Notes: generated by a model from the letters alone, not told the origin. DNA of 64,000 bases from CADEDH01 sp965263455 (GCA_965263455.1 CBDHHN010000003.1:62001-126000); one strand, 5' to 3'. Shown: positions 53,400 to 61,857, numbered from the stretch's first letter. Numbers and translations are program-made.

Positions 53400-55886
53400 T
53401 CAGCGCCAGAACTGGCGCCGGGTCCGAGGGGCGGCCGGCGCCGCCGGCGGCACGACCGGGACCAGCGTCGGGTGGGGGGCCCGGGCCTGGTCGACCTCCT
53501 GCTCCACCCGGCGCAGTTCGGCGGCATGGCCCCGGCGGGAGCCGAGCGACCGGGCCAGCTCCCGCATGGCGGCGAGAAGCGGGTTACGGCCGAAGACCGT
53601 GCCCTCCAACCGCTTCACCAGCGCCCGCAGCTCCCGCCGCATCCCCCGCCCCGTCTCGCCGTCCCGGATCCGGGCCAGAAGGCGTTCGATCTCGTCAAGG
53701 GTGGCCGGCGAGAAGCCGGGGACGATGCTCGTCGGGGGCGTCGGGACGGCCGGGGCCGATCGAGCCCCACCGGGGCGCTTCGACCGCCGCGAACGATCGG
53801 TCGGCGCCGACCCCGCCGGTGCCGGGGCGCCGTATGCGGGGGGCATCGACATCGGCATCGGCCCCGACATCGGCACCGACATCGGCAGCGGCGCGCCGGG
53901 GGCGCTCCCGGCCGCCATCGGTGCCGCCGAGGGGGGCGCAACGGCGCCCAGGGGCGGCGGCCCGCCCCAACCCGAGGGCCTCTCGACCGGCTGGATCGTG
54001 GCCTGTCGGTCGGTGGCGTCGACGGTCTCCGAACGGTCGACGGCGACGAAGGCGGTGAAGCGGCTGAGCACGCCGGTGGCCACCGACAGCGCCACGATCT
54101 CGTCGGCCAGCCTCTCCTGGCCCGGCGAGTGCAGGTGGCCGCCGCCGGCGTAGCGGTCCTCCAGGTCGCGGATCCGGGCCCGGGCCCACAGCGGCCGGGC
54201 CGCCGGATCGACAACGGCGACGGTGGCGGCCTCGTCGCCCACCGTCGAACCCTCGGCGCCTTCGGCCTGCCATCGGATGGCGGTCACGGGGCCCCGGTAC
54301 CTGGCCCTGAGGATCAGGGGCACACCGGCGAAGCAGTCACCGGTTCCCGTGATGTCCTCCAGCGTTCCGCCCTCGGCCTCCACCGTGACGGAGCGGAGGG
54401 CCGGGGTCGAGATCCGACGCTGGATGGCCAGCAGCACGTCGTCGAGGCGCTCCTCGGACTCGACCAGCTCGCACCGGCCGCCGCCCTGGGCCGCCAACCG
54501 GTTCAAGAAGCCGGCGTTCACGGCCCGGTCGATACCGATGGTGAACATGGTCGTCCCGCCGAGGCGGGGGGCCAGGGCGGCCAGGAGCTGGTCCTCGTTC
54601 GCCACCTGTCCGTCGGTCACCAGCAGGCAGATGGCATCCCGCTCGCTGTCGCCCGGTCGGTCGTGGTCGGACACCAGGTCGATCGCTTCCGTCAGGGGCT
54701 GCACCATCTCGGTTCCGCCCCTGGCCTCCAGCCCGGCCAGCCATTCGACGGCCAGCCAGCGGTGACGGTTGGTGCCGGCGGCCAGGCCATCGGGCAACCC
54801 GGTCGGGCGCTCGATCACCTGGTCGAAGGCAAGGACGGCGAAACGGTCGTCGGGGTGGAGGGAGTCGACCATACGGGCGGCGGCCCGCCGGGCCGCCACC
54901 ATCTTCCAGCCCCCCATGCTGCCCGAGCGGTCGAGCACCAGCACGACGTCGCGAGGACGGGGTCGATCGGGACCCTCCGGTGGGTGGACGACGATCGTGG
55001 CGGTGCCGGTCTGCGGGTCGGCGTCGGCGTCGGCGTTGGTGTCGGCACCGTGCTTCGGATCGGTCTCGGTGTCCGGGTCGGGGGTCAGCGTGGCCAGGGC
55101 GAAGCCGTCGGGGACGACCACCGGCCAGCGGACCACCACGTCGCGGTCCAGCCGCTCCCCGGGATGGAGGGCGACCGTCGTCGCGTCGGTGGCAACCCCG
55201 TGGAGGCCGGAGGCGATGCCGTCCGGGACACCGTCGGGGAACGTCAATCGCATCCCCAGCCGCACCGGGTTGGGAAGCCCGGGCAGCAGGACCGGGGGAC
55301 TGATGCGCGACGCATCGGGGACGGCGTCGGTGTCGAACCCGGTTCCGTCTCCGACCTGGGCGCCGTCGAGCGGGCGACCGGGCACGAATCGTCGGGCCAC
55401 CACCAGCGGGAAGCGGAACTGGGTTCGGCCGTCCTCCCAGGGCAGGGGCTGGGCCAGCGTCAGCTCGATGTCGGCCCGCTCCCCGGGCTGGAGGTTGCCG
55501 ACCCGGGTGGTGAACACGTCGGGCCGCTCCTCCTCGGCGATGGCGGCCCGGTGGCCGTCGACCAGCGCCTGGTCGTAGGTGGCCCGGGCCTCGCCCCGCT
55601 CCTTGAGCAGGCCCTCGATCCGACGGTCTCCGACGGTCATCACGAACCGGGTGACAGCCGCCCGGTCGGGAAGGGGATGGATGTAGGTCGCCTCGATGGC
55701 CGTCGACAGGGGATTGACGAACGACTGGCGAACCGTGATGGCGGCGTCGAGCCCCGAGACGGTGCCGTCGATGTCGACCGCGGTGAGCGGGAGCCAACCA
55801 CGCTCGCAGGTCAGCAGGCCGATGCCGACGTCATCGTGGTCGGGGCGGATGAGTTCGTCGTCGAGGATGATGGTTGGGGCGTTCAT
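53400..55886 (-). CDS. VIT and von Willebrand factor A domain protein
   Basis: An 828-residue protein. Residues about 20-160 form a VIT domain (LTAVDIDGTVSGLDAAITVRQSF, EATYIHPLPDRAAVTRFVM, ARATYDQALVDGHRAA). The VWA domain begins near residue 312 with a complete MIDAS D-x-S-x-S (VVLVLDRSGSMGGW) and continues through TLFVIG-like strands (CLLVTDGQVANEDQLLAAL). A Met/Pro-rich low-complexity region near 640-690 (PMSMPMSGPMP) precedes a C-terminal helical segment. No signal peptide is seen, so it may be cytoplasmic or use another route. Function in bacteria is not settled; metal-dependent protein binding is expected. Its ATG overlaps the stop of the MerR regulator (ATGA). Confidence 0.9.
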   Translation of the reverse strand: MNAPTIILDDELIRPDHDDVGIGLLTCERGWLPLTAVDIDGTVSGLDAAITVRQSFVNPLSTAIEATYIHPLPDRAAVTRFVMTVGDRRIEGLLKERGEARATYDQALVDGHRAAIAEEERPDVFTTRVGNLQPGERADIELTLAQPLPWEDGRTQFRFPLVVARRFVPGRPLDGAQVGDGTGFDTDAVPDASRISPPVLLPGLPNPVRLGMRLTFPDGVPDGIASGLHGVATDATTVALHPGERLDRDVVVRWPVVVPDGFALATLTPDPDTETDPKHGADTNADADADPQTGTATIVVHPPEGPDRPRPRDVVLVLDRSGSMGGWKMVAARRAAARMVDSLHPDDRFAVLAFDQVIERPTGLPDGLAAGTNRHRWLAVEWLAGLEARGGTEMVQPLTEAIDLVSDHDRPGDSERDAICLLVTDGQVANEDQLLAALAPRLGGTTMFTIGIDRAVNAGFLNRLAAQGGGRCELVESEERLDDVLLAIQRRISTPALRSVTVEAEGGTLEDITGTGDCFAGVPLILRARYRGPVTAIRWQAEGAEGSTVGDEAATVAVVDPAARPLWARARIRDLEDRYAGGGHLHSPGQERLADEIVALSVATGVLSRFTAFVAVDRSETVDATDRQATIQPVERPSGWGGPPPLGAVAPPSAAPMAAGSAPGAPLPMSVPMSGPMPMSMPPAYGAPAPAGSAPTDRSRRSKRPGGARSAPAVPTPPTSIVPGFSPATLDEIERLLARIRDGETGRGMRRELRALVKRLEGTVFGRNPLLAAMRELARSLGSRRGHAAELRRVEQEVDQARAPHPTLVPVVPPAAPAAPRTRRQFWR

Positions 55887-56530
55887 GGTCCCTCCGGGAT
55901 CGCGGGGTTGATGAGGTCACGGCGGCGGAGCTCGTCGAGGAGCTCGGCCGCGGCGCGGCGGACTGCGGCGGCGTCGTCGGCGGTCGGCGCCCGCAGTCCC
56001 TCCACCAGGAGGAGGGCGCCGGGGGCGAGGCGGAGCGCAGTGGGCTCGCCGGGTTCGGGGCCGTCGTCACCGCCTGCGGGGGTGGGGTCGGGCGGGGCGT
56101 GCGGGGCGTGCGGGCCCGGGGTTCCGGTCCCGGTATCGGCCCCGGCGGTCTCGGGCCCGGCCGGTGCCGGGGGGCGACGCCAGAACCGGACGCCGTCGGG
56201 ACGGGCCAGGAGCGCCCGTAGCTCGGCGTCGCTCCGACCGTTGAGCCGGAGCTGGATCTCACCCAGTGAGAGGCCCTGGGCCTGGAGGGCCTTGACCGCC
56301 ACCGCCTGCAGGACATGGCGCTCGCCGTAGATGGCCCGCCGGCCCCGCACCTCGACCGGCTTGTCGAGCAGGCCGAGTGAGGCGTAGTAGCGCAGGGTGC
56401 GCCCATCGGGAACCGACGCCACCTGTCCGTTGGACTGCTCCATGCCCAGGCGGCCGATCTCCTCGGCCACCCGGGTCGTGAGCTGATCGAGGTGGTACTC
56501 GCCGCTGTCGTCCGTCGCTGTTACTGTCAC
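55883..56530 (-). CDS. MerR-type regulator of the VIT/VWA operon
   Basis: About 215 residues. The N-terminus has LDQLTTRVAEEIGRLG and a MerR-like DNA-binding region (GRTLRYYASLGLLDKPVEVRGRRAIYGERHVLQAVAVKALQAQGLSLGEIQLRLNG, split over two helices and wing). A Pro/Gly/Asp-rich linker and a C-terminal part (ALLLVEGLRAPTADDAAAVRRAAAELLDELRRRDLI) follow. An earlier TTG at 56569 cannot be the start, because it forms a -35 (TTGACG) for the -10 TACTGT. I therefore take the GTG at 56530, about 10 bases after that -10 box. It is co-translated with the VWA gene and probably represses both through palindromes in its own promoter. Confidence 0.82.
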   Translation of the reverse strand: MTVTATDDSGEYHLDQLTTRVAEEIGRLGMEQSNGQVASVPDGRTLRYYASLGLLDKPVEVRGRRAIYGERHVLQAVAVKALQAQGLSLGEIQLRLNGRSDAELRALLARPDGVRFWRRPPAPAGPETAGADTGTGTPGPHAPHAPPDPTPAGGDDGPEPGEPTALRLAPGALLLVEGLRAPTADDAAAVRRAAAELLDELRRRDLINPAIPEGP

Positions 56531-56569
56531 AATAACTGTCACAGTAATCACCGGGGCGCGTTCCGTCAA
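56521..56569 (-). promoter_or_regulatory. MerR-VWA promoter with two overlapping palindromes
   Basis: -35 TTGACG (56569-56564), a 17-base spacer, -10 TACTGT (56546-56541). ACTGT-G-ACAGT (56545-56535) is a perfect 11-base palindrome lying over the -10 box. GTTAtTGT-g-ACAgTAAC (56536-56520) is a 17-base near-palindrome over the start codon. TGTGACAGT is repeated with a 12-base period. This is an autoregulation layout for the MerR-type protein. Confidence 0.65.
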
Positions 56570-56611
56570 GGGGTCGCCACGGGTGGGGGAGCGGGGGCGG
56601 GCCCCCGGGGA

Positions 56612-57793
56612 TCAGCCGAGGGCCAGGGCGTCGGTGTCGAGGGCCGAGCCCATCAGATCCTCGAAGTTCCACCGGAAGAACCGCTCCCGGGCCGTCTCCG
56701 GCAGGTCACGCACCTCGTTGTCGAAGCGCCGGAGCGGGTTGCGCCCGCCCTCGACGTGGGGGAAGTCCGACGAGAAGAGGCAGATGTCGGGCCCGGAGTT
56801 CTCGATGATCCAGCCCGTCGGCTCGGTCGGGTAGGGCGTGACCCGAACCTGCCGGTGGATGTACTCGGCCGGTCGGAGAGACAGCGTCTTCAGCCGGTCC
56901 TCGTGGCGTTCGAAGGCGTCCATGGCCGCCTCCAGCTGACGCAGGAACGACGGCACCCAGACCGCGCCGAGTTCGATCACACCCATCCGGAGGTCGGGGA
57001 AGCGCTCGAACACCCCGTCGAAGACGAACATCGACAGTGCCTGGAGGGGGGCGGCGCTGATGGCCATGTACGAGACGGAGCGGAAGTTCTCGCCCCCGCC
57101 GTGGAAGTCGGGTTCGGCCGGAAGCCCGTTGTTGCGGTGCTGCGGGGGCATGACCAGGTCGGGGGTGGCGACGTGCATGACGACCGGGATGCCGGCCTCC
57201 TCGGCCTGAGCCCACACCCGATCGAAGGCGATGTGGCTCTGGGCGTGCTCGGCCGGCATCCGGTTGGGGATCAGGAGCGCGGCCGCGCCGGCGGCGATCG
57301 CCTCGGACGCGCACGGGGCGGCAAGCTCCAGATCCTGGAGCGGGACGTAGGCGACCGGGAGCAAGCGGGGATCGTCGGAGCAGAAGGCGATCTGGGCCCG
57401 GTTGGCCGCTGAGGCCACCTCGTAGGTGAGGGCGGGCGGGGCCGAGTGCTCCATCTCCTCGAGGAGGGTGTTGGGCATCGAGGGGAAGATCAGCTGACTG
57501 GCGAAGCCGAGGTAGTCGAGGGCCTGGCGGCGGTCGGCCCGATCCCAGGCGCCGTGGGCCCGGTAGTTCTTGCGCAGCATGACCTCGGCCTCGGCCGTTG
57601 CCCGGAACTCGGAATCGCCCTGCAGGCTCCGACAGCGGTCGATCTCGGCGAAGGCCTGATCGTTGTCACCGATGGAGAAGTGATCCCGCGCATAGTCGGC
57701 CACCGCTTTGGAGCCGAACTCGTCGAGCCAATCCGGGGGCTCCATGGTGTGCGCGTCGGCGTCATGGATGATGCGGTTCTCGACGTAGGGCAT
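56612..57793 (-). CDS. Amidohydrolase-2 family metal-dependent hydrolase
   Basis: A 393-residue TIM-barrel amidohydrolase of the ACMSD/amidohydrolase-2 type. The metal-binding D-A-D-A-H is in NRIIHDADAHTMEPPDWL near residue 10, a second His in VVMHVATPD, and the terminal metal Asp in LFSSDFPHVEGGRNPLRRF. GMPA-like loops (MPAEHAQSHIAFDRVW, AVWVPSFLRQLEAAMDAF) match the family. These enzymes decarboxylate or hydrolyse aromatic or ring compounds; the substrate here is unknown. TAGCGT lies 6 bases before the ATG. Confidence 0.9.
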   Translation of the reverse strand: MPYVENRIIHDADAHTMEPPDWLDEFGSKAVADYARDHFSIGDNDQAFAEIDRCRSLQGDSEFRATAEAEVMLRKNYRAHGAWDRADRRQALDYLGFASQLIFPSMPNTLLEEMEHSAPPALTYEVASAANRAQIAFCSDDPRLLPVAYVPLQDLELAAPCASEAIAAGAAALLIPNRMPAEHAQSHIAFDRVWAQAEEAGIPVVMHVATPDLVMPPQHRNNGLPAEPDFHGGGENFRSVSYMAISAAPLQALSMFVFDGVFERFPDLRMGVIELGAVWVPSFLRQLEAAMDAFERHEDRLKTLSLRPAEYIHRQVRVTPYPTEPTGWIIENSGPDICLFSSDFPHVEGGRNPLRRFDNEVRDLPETARERFFRWNFEDLMGSALDTDALALG

Positions 57794-57805
57794 GCGATCA
57801 CGCTA
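57794..57805 (-). promoter_or_regulatory. Leaderless -10 box of the amidohydrolase gene
   Basis: TAGCGT at 57805-57800 with a 6-base gap to the ATG at 57793. Confidence 0.5.
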
Positions 57806-57914
57806 GTGACGAGGCCCATCGGCCGGCCAACGCCTCCTCCGGCGGGGCGCCGGGCGCCGGGCGGCCGGGGGACGTGGTGGGCCGTGGTCCCGCCGCCGTG
57901 GGCCCCGGACCGGC

Positions 57915-59372
57915 TCAGGCCCAGCTGATGCGGGCCACCGTCAGGGTGGTGCAATAGAACAGCCCTCGGTGGTCGTCGGGGCTGAGGAACATCCCGTTGC
58001 CGATCCGGGATCCGGTGTCGACCCGGTCCAGCAACGATCCGGTCGCCAGGTCGACCACGATGACGTCGTCGGTGCCGGCGTCGGTGAAGTCGTTGATGGC
58101 CAACTCGCCTGACTCGGGGAAGACGACCGGCTGCATCGACGGCCGGACGTCGAGGTGCCAGACCGTCTGCAGGTCCCGACCGGTGGTGTCGATGCCGGCC
58201 AGGCCCCCGTTGATCGAGTCCCAGGCCACCGCCATCCCGGCTTCGGGGACATGGACGGGGGGAGCGATCACTCCGCCACCGGCGGTGCCGAACGGCTCGA
58301 TGGCGGACACCTGGTCCGGGTCGGACAGCGAGACCCGGACCAGACGCTGGGCCCCGGTCCACGGGGCGGGTTGGCGCCACGACAGCGCCCGACCGGGGGC
58401 CTCGGGGAAACGGCCGTTCGGCTCGACGCCATGGATTCGGCGGACCGAGACGACATCACCGCAGTCGAGGATCCAACACGACCCGTCGGACAGGCAGGCG
58501 TCCCACGACAAGCCGTAGTCATCGCCCGGTGTCCGGTAGCGAGGGCGCCAGTCGTCGATCGTCAGCCGGTCGGGCTCGACGACGAGTCGCCACAGGTGCT
58601 CGGCGCCCGGCACATAGACGTGTTCGATCCGTCCGTCGGCGGCCAGGCCGGTGCCGTCGACGAGGTCGGCGGCGATGCGGCCCATCGAGCCCTCGGGTAG
58701 CCGCAAGGGCTCGTGCACCACGTCGAGCGTCTCCGGATCGAGTCGGGTCACCGTCGTGCCACCCTCGCCTTCGAGGCGAAGATCCTTGGTGACCAGTGTC
58801 CCGTCGGCCAGCGCCAGCAGCCCGTTGTGGCTCCGATCGGCCGGTAGGCGGCGCTCGGCCTCGACCTGGAGGTCGTCGGGATCGAGGCGGTGGAGGTAGG
58901 AACCGTTGACCGAGTAGATGGAGCCGTTGGCGTGGGCCAGGATCGCGCCGCACCAGACGTGTTCGCCGCAGGGGAGTTCGGGCGAGGCGGCCCGGGGTTC
59001 GAGCGTGTCAGGGTCGATCCGCTCGACCCAACCGAAGGGCGGAGGCCCGGTGAACGAGGCCATGGTTCCACCCAGGAACCATTGGCCCGGATCGCGCCGG
59101 ACCACCATCACGTTCCACCGCCCGTTCCGGCGGGTCGTCACCCGGGCTGAGCCGTCGGCCGCCCCCAACCGTCCGGCCGCCGCCTTCTGGCGCCGGTTGC
59201 CCCCGCACTCCACGGGCCAGGTCGACGGCCAGTAGCCGGGGTGGGGCCTAGCCCAGTGGAAGCTCGGGTCGTCGTCGATGACGCGGCCATCGAGCATCGT
59301 CGCCCAGAAGGCGCTCTCGGTGGCGACGTTGGCGGCGTCGAACACGACGACATGGCGGATGAATCGCATCAC
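57915..59372 (-). CDS. Beta-propeller-like protein with a VOC-type N-terminal fragment
   Basis: A 485-residue frame in two unlike parts. Residues 1-39 (FIRHVVVFDAANVATESAFWATMLDGRV) look like the first strand-helix of a glyoxalase/VOC protein, then homology stops near position 59255. From about residue 45 the sequence is a repetitive, SMP-30/WD-like beta-propeller (FGWVERIDPDTLEPRAASPEL, HRLDPDDLQVEAERRLP, TRLDPETLDVVHEPLRLP, WILDCGDVVSVRRI, VIVVDLATGSLLDRVDTG). The VOC part lacks the metal ligands and other half of its fold, so it is probably a remnant joined by recombination. The true propeller start could be an internal GTG or ATG (GTG near 59212, or the ATG in GGTMASF near 59063). No signal peptide is visible. 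Confidence 0.72.
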   Translation of the reverse strand: MMRFIRHVVVFDAANVATESAFWATMLDGRVIDDDPSFHWARPHPGYWPSTWPVECGGNRRQKAAAGRLGAADGSARVTTRRNGRWNVMVVRRDPGQWFLGGTMASFTGPPPFGWVERIDPDTLEPRAASPELPCGEHVWCGAILAHANGSIYSVNGSYLHRLDPDDLQVEAERRLPADRSHNGLLALADGTLVTKDLRLEGEGGTTVTRLDPETLDVVHEPLRLPEGSMGRIAADLVDGTGLAADGRIEHVYVPGAEHLWRLVVEPDRLTIDDWRPRYRTPGDDYGLSWDACLSDGSCWILDCGDVVSVRRIHGVEPNGRFPEAPGRALSWRQPAPWTGAQRLVRVSLSDPDQVSAIEPFGTAGGGVIAPPVHVPEAGMAVAWDSINGGLAGIDTTGRDLQTVWHLDVRPSMQPVVFPESGELAINDFTDAGTDDVIVVDLATGSLLDRVDTGSRIGNGMFLSPDDHRGLFYCTTLTVARISWA

Positions 59373-59532
59373 CTGGTCGTGGCTAGACGTTCGCTCTGCG
59401 CGGCCGCGGGGTCGAACGGTTTGTCAGCTCTCGTGTGGGCGACTGACGGGTCGGTTGACATCAGTGGTGGCCTCGGGTCGTGTTGGTGGGCGTCGTTTTC
59501 CATCTTTGGTCTTTCCACGGCTGCGGTGGCAG

Positions 59533-59970
59533 TCAGCGGAGCACGGCTATGAGTTTCGCGATGCGGCGTTGGCGGGTGCTGTCGGTCTTGGCTGTGTCGA
59601 TGTCGTTGATGTGTTTGCGGCGGAGGCCGTAGGGGAGTGCGTCGAAGGCACTGCGAGCTGTCGGGTCGGCGTTGAGTGCGTGGGCGATGTCGTCGGGGAT
59701 GTGGACGGTGCGGGGTTCGGTGTCGAGTTCGAGGGTGATGTTGATGCGCTGGCCGGGTTCGATGCCTGCGGCGGTGCGGTTGGCGCGGCTGATCCCGATG
59801 AGGGAGCGTCCGTTCTTGCGGGCGATCCGGCTTCGCCAGGTGTGGTTGTTGATGGTGATCGTGACGAGTGGGCGGCCGCCGCCGAGGTCGTTGACGATGT
59901 CGTCGGGGACGGTGGCGCCGGTGGCGTTGCCTGCGGGTACGACGATGGCGCTGAATGCCCGTGTGGTCAT
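59533..59970 (-). CDS. YdeI/DUF1905-type protein
   Basis: A 145-residue protein. Residues about 1-95 match a DUF1905-like beta barrel (FSAIVVPAGNATGATVPDDIVNDLGGGRPLVTITIN, RSLIGISRANRTAAGIEPGQRINITLELD). The C-terminal half has the YdeI/OmpD-associated helix region (VHIPDDIAHALNADPTARSAFDALPYGLRRKHINDIDTAKTDSTRQRRIAKLIAVL). Some relatives affect antimicrobial peptide tolerance; most have no known role. Its ATG overlaps the stop of the upstream VOC gene (ATGA), giving a co-translated AraC-VOC-YdeI run. The 160 bases after it, up to the propeller gene, hold nothing I recognise. Confidence 0.85.
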   Translation of the reverse strand: MTTRAFSAIVVPAGNATGATVPDDIVNDLGGGRPLVTITINNHTWRSRIARKNGRSLIGISRANRTAAGIEPGQRINITLELDTEPRTVHIPDDIAHALNADPTARSAFDALPYGLRRKHINDIDTAKTDSTRQRRIAKLIAVLR

Positions 59971-60377
59971 GGGCGCTCTTGGATGCGGATGAGGTTGCCG
60001 GCGGGGTTGCGGACGGCGCAGTCGCGCGCTCCCCAGTCTTGTTCGAGCGGTTCTTGGACGATGTCGGCTCCGCTGGCTTCGATTGCGGCGAAGGTGTCGT
60101 CGAGGGCATCGGTGCTGAGGAGTAGCCGTGCGTAGGTGCCTTTGGCCATCATCTCCTCGATGGTGCGGCGTTCGTCGTCGTTGATGGCCGGATCGGCGGC
60201 GGGCGGTTGCATCACGATGGAGGTGTTGGGCTGGCCTGGAGGGCCGAGGGTGATCCAGCGCATGCGGTCCGCTCCGACGTCGTTGCGGACCTCGAATCTA
60301 ATCACGTCGCGGTAGAAGGCGAGCGAGCGTTCGGGGTCGTCGTGGGGCAGGAAGCTGGCGTGAATGGTGAGGTTCAT
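59967..60377 (-). CDS. VOC/glyoxalase-family protein
   Basis: A 136-residue vicinal-oxygen-chelate protein with two beta-alpha-beta3 halves: HASFLPHDDPERSLAFYRDVIRFEV and WITLGPPGQPNTSIVMQ, then YARLLLSTDALDDTFAAIEASGADIVQEP and CAVRNPAGNLIRIQ. It has the metal-binding-type pattern but an incomplete ligand set, as in many proteins annotated extradiol dioxygenase or bleomycin-resistance-like. ATGA overlaps link it to the AraC regulator before it and the YdeI-like gene after it. Confidence 0.88.
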   Translation of the reverse strand: MNLTIHASFLPHDDPERSLAFYRDVIRFEVRNDVGADRMRWITLGPPGQPNTSIVMQPPAADPAINDDERRTIEEMMAKGTYARLLLSTDALDDTFAAIEASGADIVQEPLEQDWGARDCAVRNPAGNLIRIQERP

Positions 60378-60817
60378 GGCGGCAACGGTAGGAAGCCGGC
60401 GGGGGTCGGGGCTTCTCGATTCCTGATCGGTCGCGTCACCTGCGCCCGAACGCACGGGACGAGGTCGTCGCCCGCTGTGGCGATGTGCCGGTATCGGCCT
60501 GGCGACAGGCCGTAGCACTCGGTGAAGCGTGTCGTGAACGTGCCTAGCGATGTGAACCCGACAGCGAAGCAGACGTCGGTGACGGTGCTGTCGGAGCGTC
60601 GCAGCAGCGATGCTGCCCGTTCGAGCCTGCGGGTCATCAGGTAGCTGTAGGGGGACTCGCCGAACGCGTCGCGGAAGCGGCGGCTGAGATGACCGGCCGA
60701 CATGTGCACCCCCGCCGCGAGCGCTTCCACGTTCAGCGGCTGCGTGTAGGAGCGGTCGATGCGATCGCGGACCTGGCGCATCAGTCGAAGCTCAGCGAGG
60801 CGTGCGGTGTCGACCAT
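60374..60817 (-). CDS. Short AraC-type regulator (HTH domain only)
   Basis: A 147-residue stand-alone AraC DNA-binding domain without sensor domain: DRIDRSYTQPLNVEALAAGVHMSAGHLSRRFRDAFGESPYSYLMTRRLERAASLLRRSDSTVTDVCFAVGFTSLGTFTTRF (two helix-turn-helix units), then a short Arg/Pro tail. It overlaps the VOC gene (ATGA) and should control its own operon. It is a paralogue of the regulator at 61352-61816. Confidence 0.9.
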   Translation of the reverse strand: MVDTARLAELRLMRQVRDRIDRSYTQPLNVEALAAGVHMSAGHLSRRFRDAFGESPYSYLMTRRLERAASLLRRSDSTVTDVCFAVGFTSLGTFTTRFTECYGLSPGRYRHIATAGDDLVPCVRAQVTRPIRNREAPTPAGFLPLPP

Positions 60818-60884
60818 GAGAACGACTCCAGGCGTTCAGATCTTCGGCGCTGACTGGCCTGCGACTGCTACCCGTAGGAGGCCG

Positions 60885-61355
60885 TCACGTCAGTGGGGTG
60901 AGCTCGTCGGGGTTGTCGCCGGCGTAGGCCTCCATCTCTTCCTGGGTGAACTCACGTGGTTCGACGAGGACGAGCCAGTTGCCGGTGTTGTCTCGGATGA
61001 GGGCCTCGATGCCGTAGGGCCGTTCTTGGGGTGGGTTGAGGATCTCGACGCCGTTGGCTTCGAGTTCTTCGATGGTGGCGACGCAGTCGTCGACGTTGAG
61101 CCCGACCGCAAAGGTGCCGCCGTCGGCGAGCGCTCGGCGGACGGCTTCGGCGTACTCGGGTGACAGCGGTGGTCCGGGGGTGGAGAGGTGGACGTCGAGT
61201 TCGGGTTGGGATGGGTGGCCGACGGTGCACCAGCGGAAGTCTTCGCCGAGTTGGACGTCGTCGCGGGCTTCGAAGCCGAGTTTGTCGATGTAGAAGGCCT
61301 TGGACTCGTCGATGTCGTTGACCCAGACGGTGGTGAGGCTGATGTTGGAGATCAT
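60885..61355 (-). CDS. VOC/glyoxalase-family protein
   Basis: A 156-residue VOC protein: ISLTTVWVNDIDESKAFYIDKLGFEARDDVQLG, WCTVGHPSQPELDVHL, then TFAVGLNVDDCVATIEELEANGVEILNPPQERPYGIEALIRDNTGNWLVLVEP. The final Glu and the Gln/Glu in the first half are positioned like metal ligands. It is linked to a short AraC regulator by an ATGA overlap, the same arrangement as the neighbouring AraC-VOC pair. Confidence 0.9.
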   Translation of the reverse strand: MISNISLTTVWVNDIDESKAFYIDKLGFEARDDVQLGEDFRWCTVGHPSQPELDVHLSTPGPPLSPEYAEAVRRALADGGTFAVGLNVDDCVATIEELEANGVEILNPPQERPYGIEALIRDNTGNWLVLVEPREFTQEEMEAYAGDNPDELTPLT

Positions 61356-61816
61356 GGCTGCACCGTACGTCGCGTGTTGGCGTCAGGCTTCTCCTGGCTT
61401 GCGGAGTTGGTTCGCTCGGCCAGGCCCCACATGAAGACGAAACAGCCCGGGATGCGTGGCGCGCCGGTGGCCGCCCATCGCCGCTGGAACTCGCCTGGTG
61501 TCTCGCCGGTGATCGAGCGGAATCTCGTGGTGAACGAGCCGAGGCTGGAGAACCCGACGGCCATGCACACCTCGGTGACGGTGAGGTTGGAGGTGCGCAG
61601 CAGGTCTTGCGCTCGCTCGACTCGGCGCTGGGACAGGTGGGCGGCGGGGGTGTGACCGTAGGCGGCGGTGAAGAGTCGGTGGAAGTGATACTTCGACAAC
61701 CCGGCCACCGACGCCGCCTCGTCGAGGTCGACGCCAGCAGCGAAGTTGCGGTCGATGTGATCGCGGGCGCGGCGGAGATGCACGAGGACATCGCCAGGAA
61801 CCCGCACGTCGGTCAT
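61352..61816 (-). CDS. Short AraC-type regulator (HTH domain only)
   Basis: A 154-residue AraC-type DNA-binding protein: RARDHIDRNFAAGVDLDEAASVAGLSKYHFHRLFTAAYGHTPAAHLSQRRVERAQDLLRTSNLTVTEVCMAVGFSSLGSFTTRFRSITGETPGEFQRR, with a short tail containing a Cys (IPGCFVFMWGL). No effector domain is present. A TATCGT box lies 8 bases before the ATG. It is coupled to the VOC gene downstream. Confidence 0.9.
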   Translation of the reverse strand: MTDVRVPGDVLVHLRRARDHIDRNFAAGVDLDEAASVAGLSKYHFHRLFTAAYGHTPAAHLSQRRVERAQDLLRTSNLTVTEVCMAVGFSSLGSFTTRFRSITGETPGEFQRRWAATGAPRIPGCFVFMWGLAERTNSASQEKPDANTRRTVQP

Positions 61817-61857
61817 CGCCGATCACGATAGGCACACAGCCCATGGCGCAGACCGGT

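Noticed and set aside
52719..56330. 1203-codon plus-strand frame opposite the PhnD-like and VWA genes
   Set aside because: Composition is that of the complement of GC-rich codons (Gly/Arg/Val/Gln-rich, no domain pattern); the minus-strand genes are clear.
56528..56569. TTG at 56569 as start of the MerR-type gene
   Set aside because: It lies in TTGACG, a good -35 at 17 bases from TACTGT; the extra codons encode only Thr/Val repeats created by the operator.
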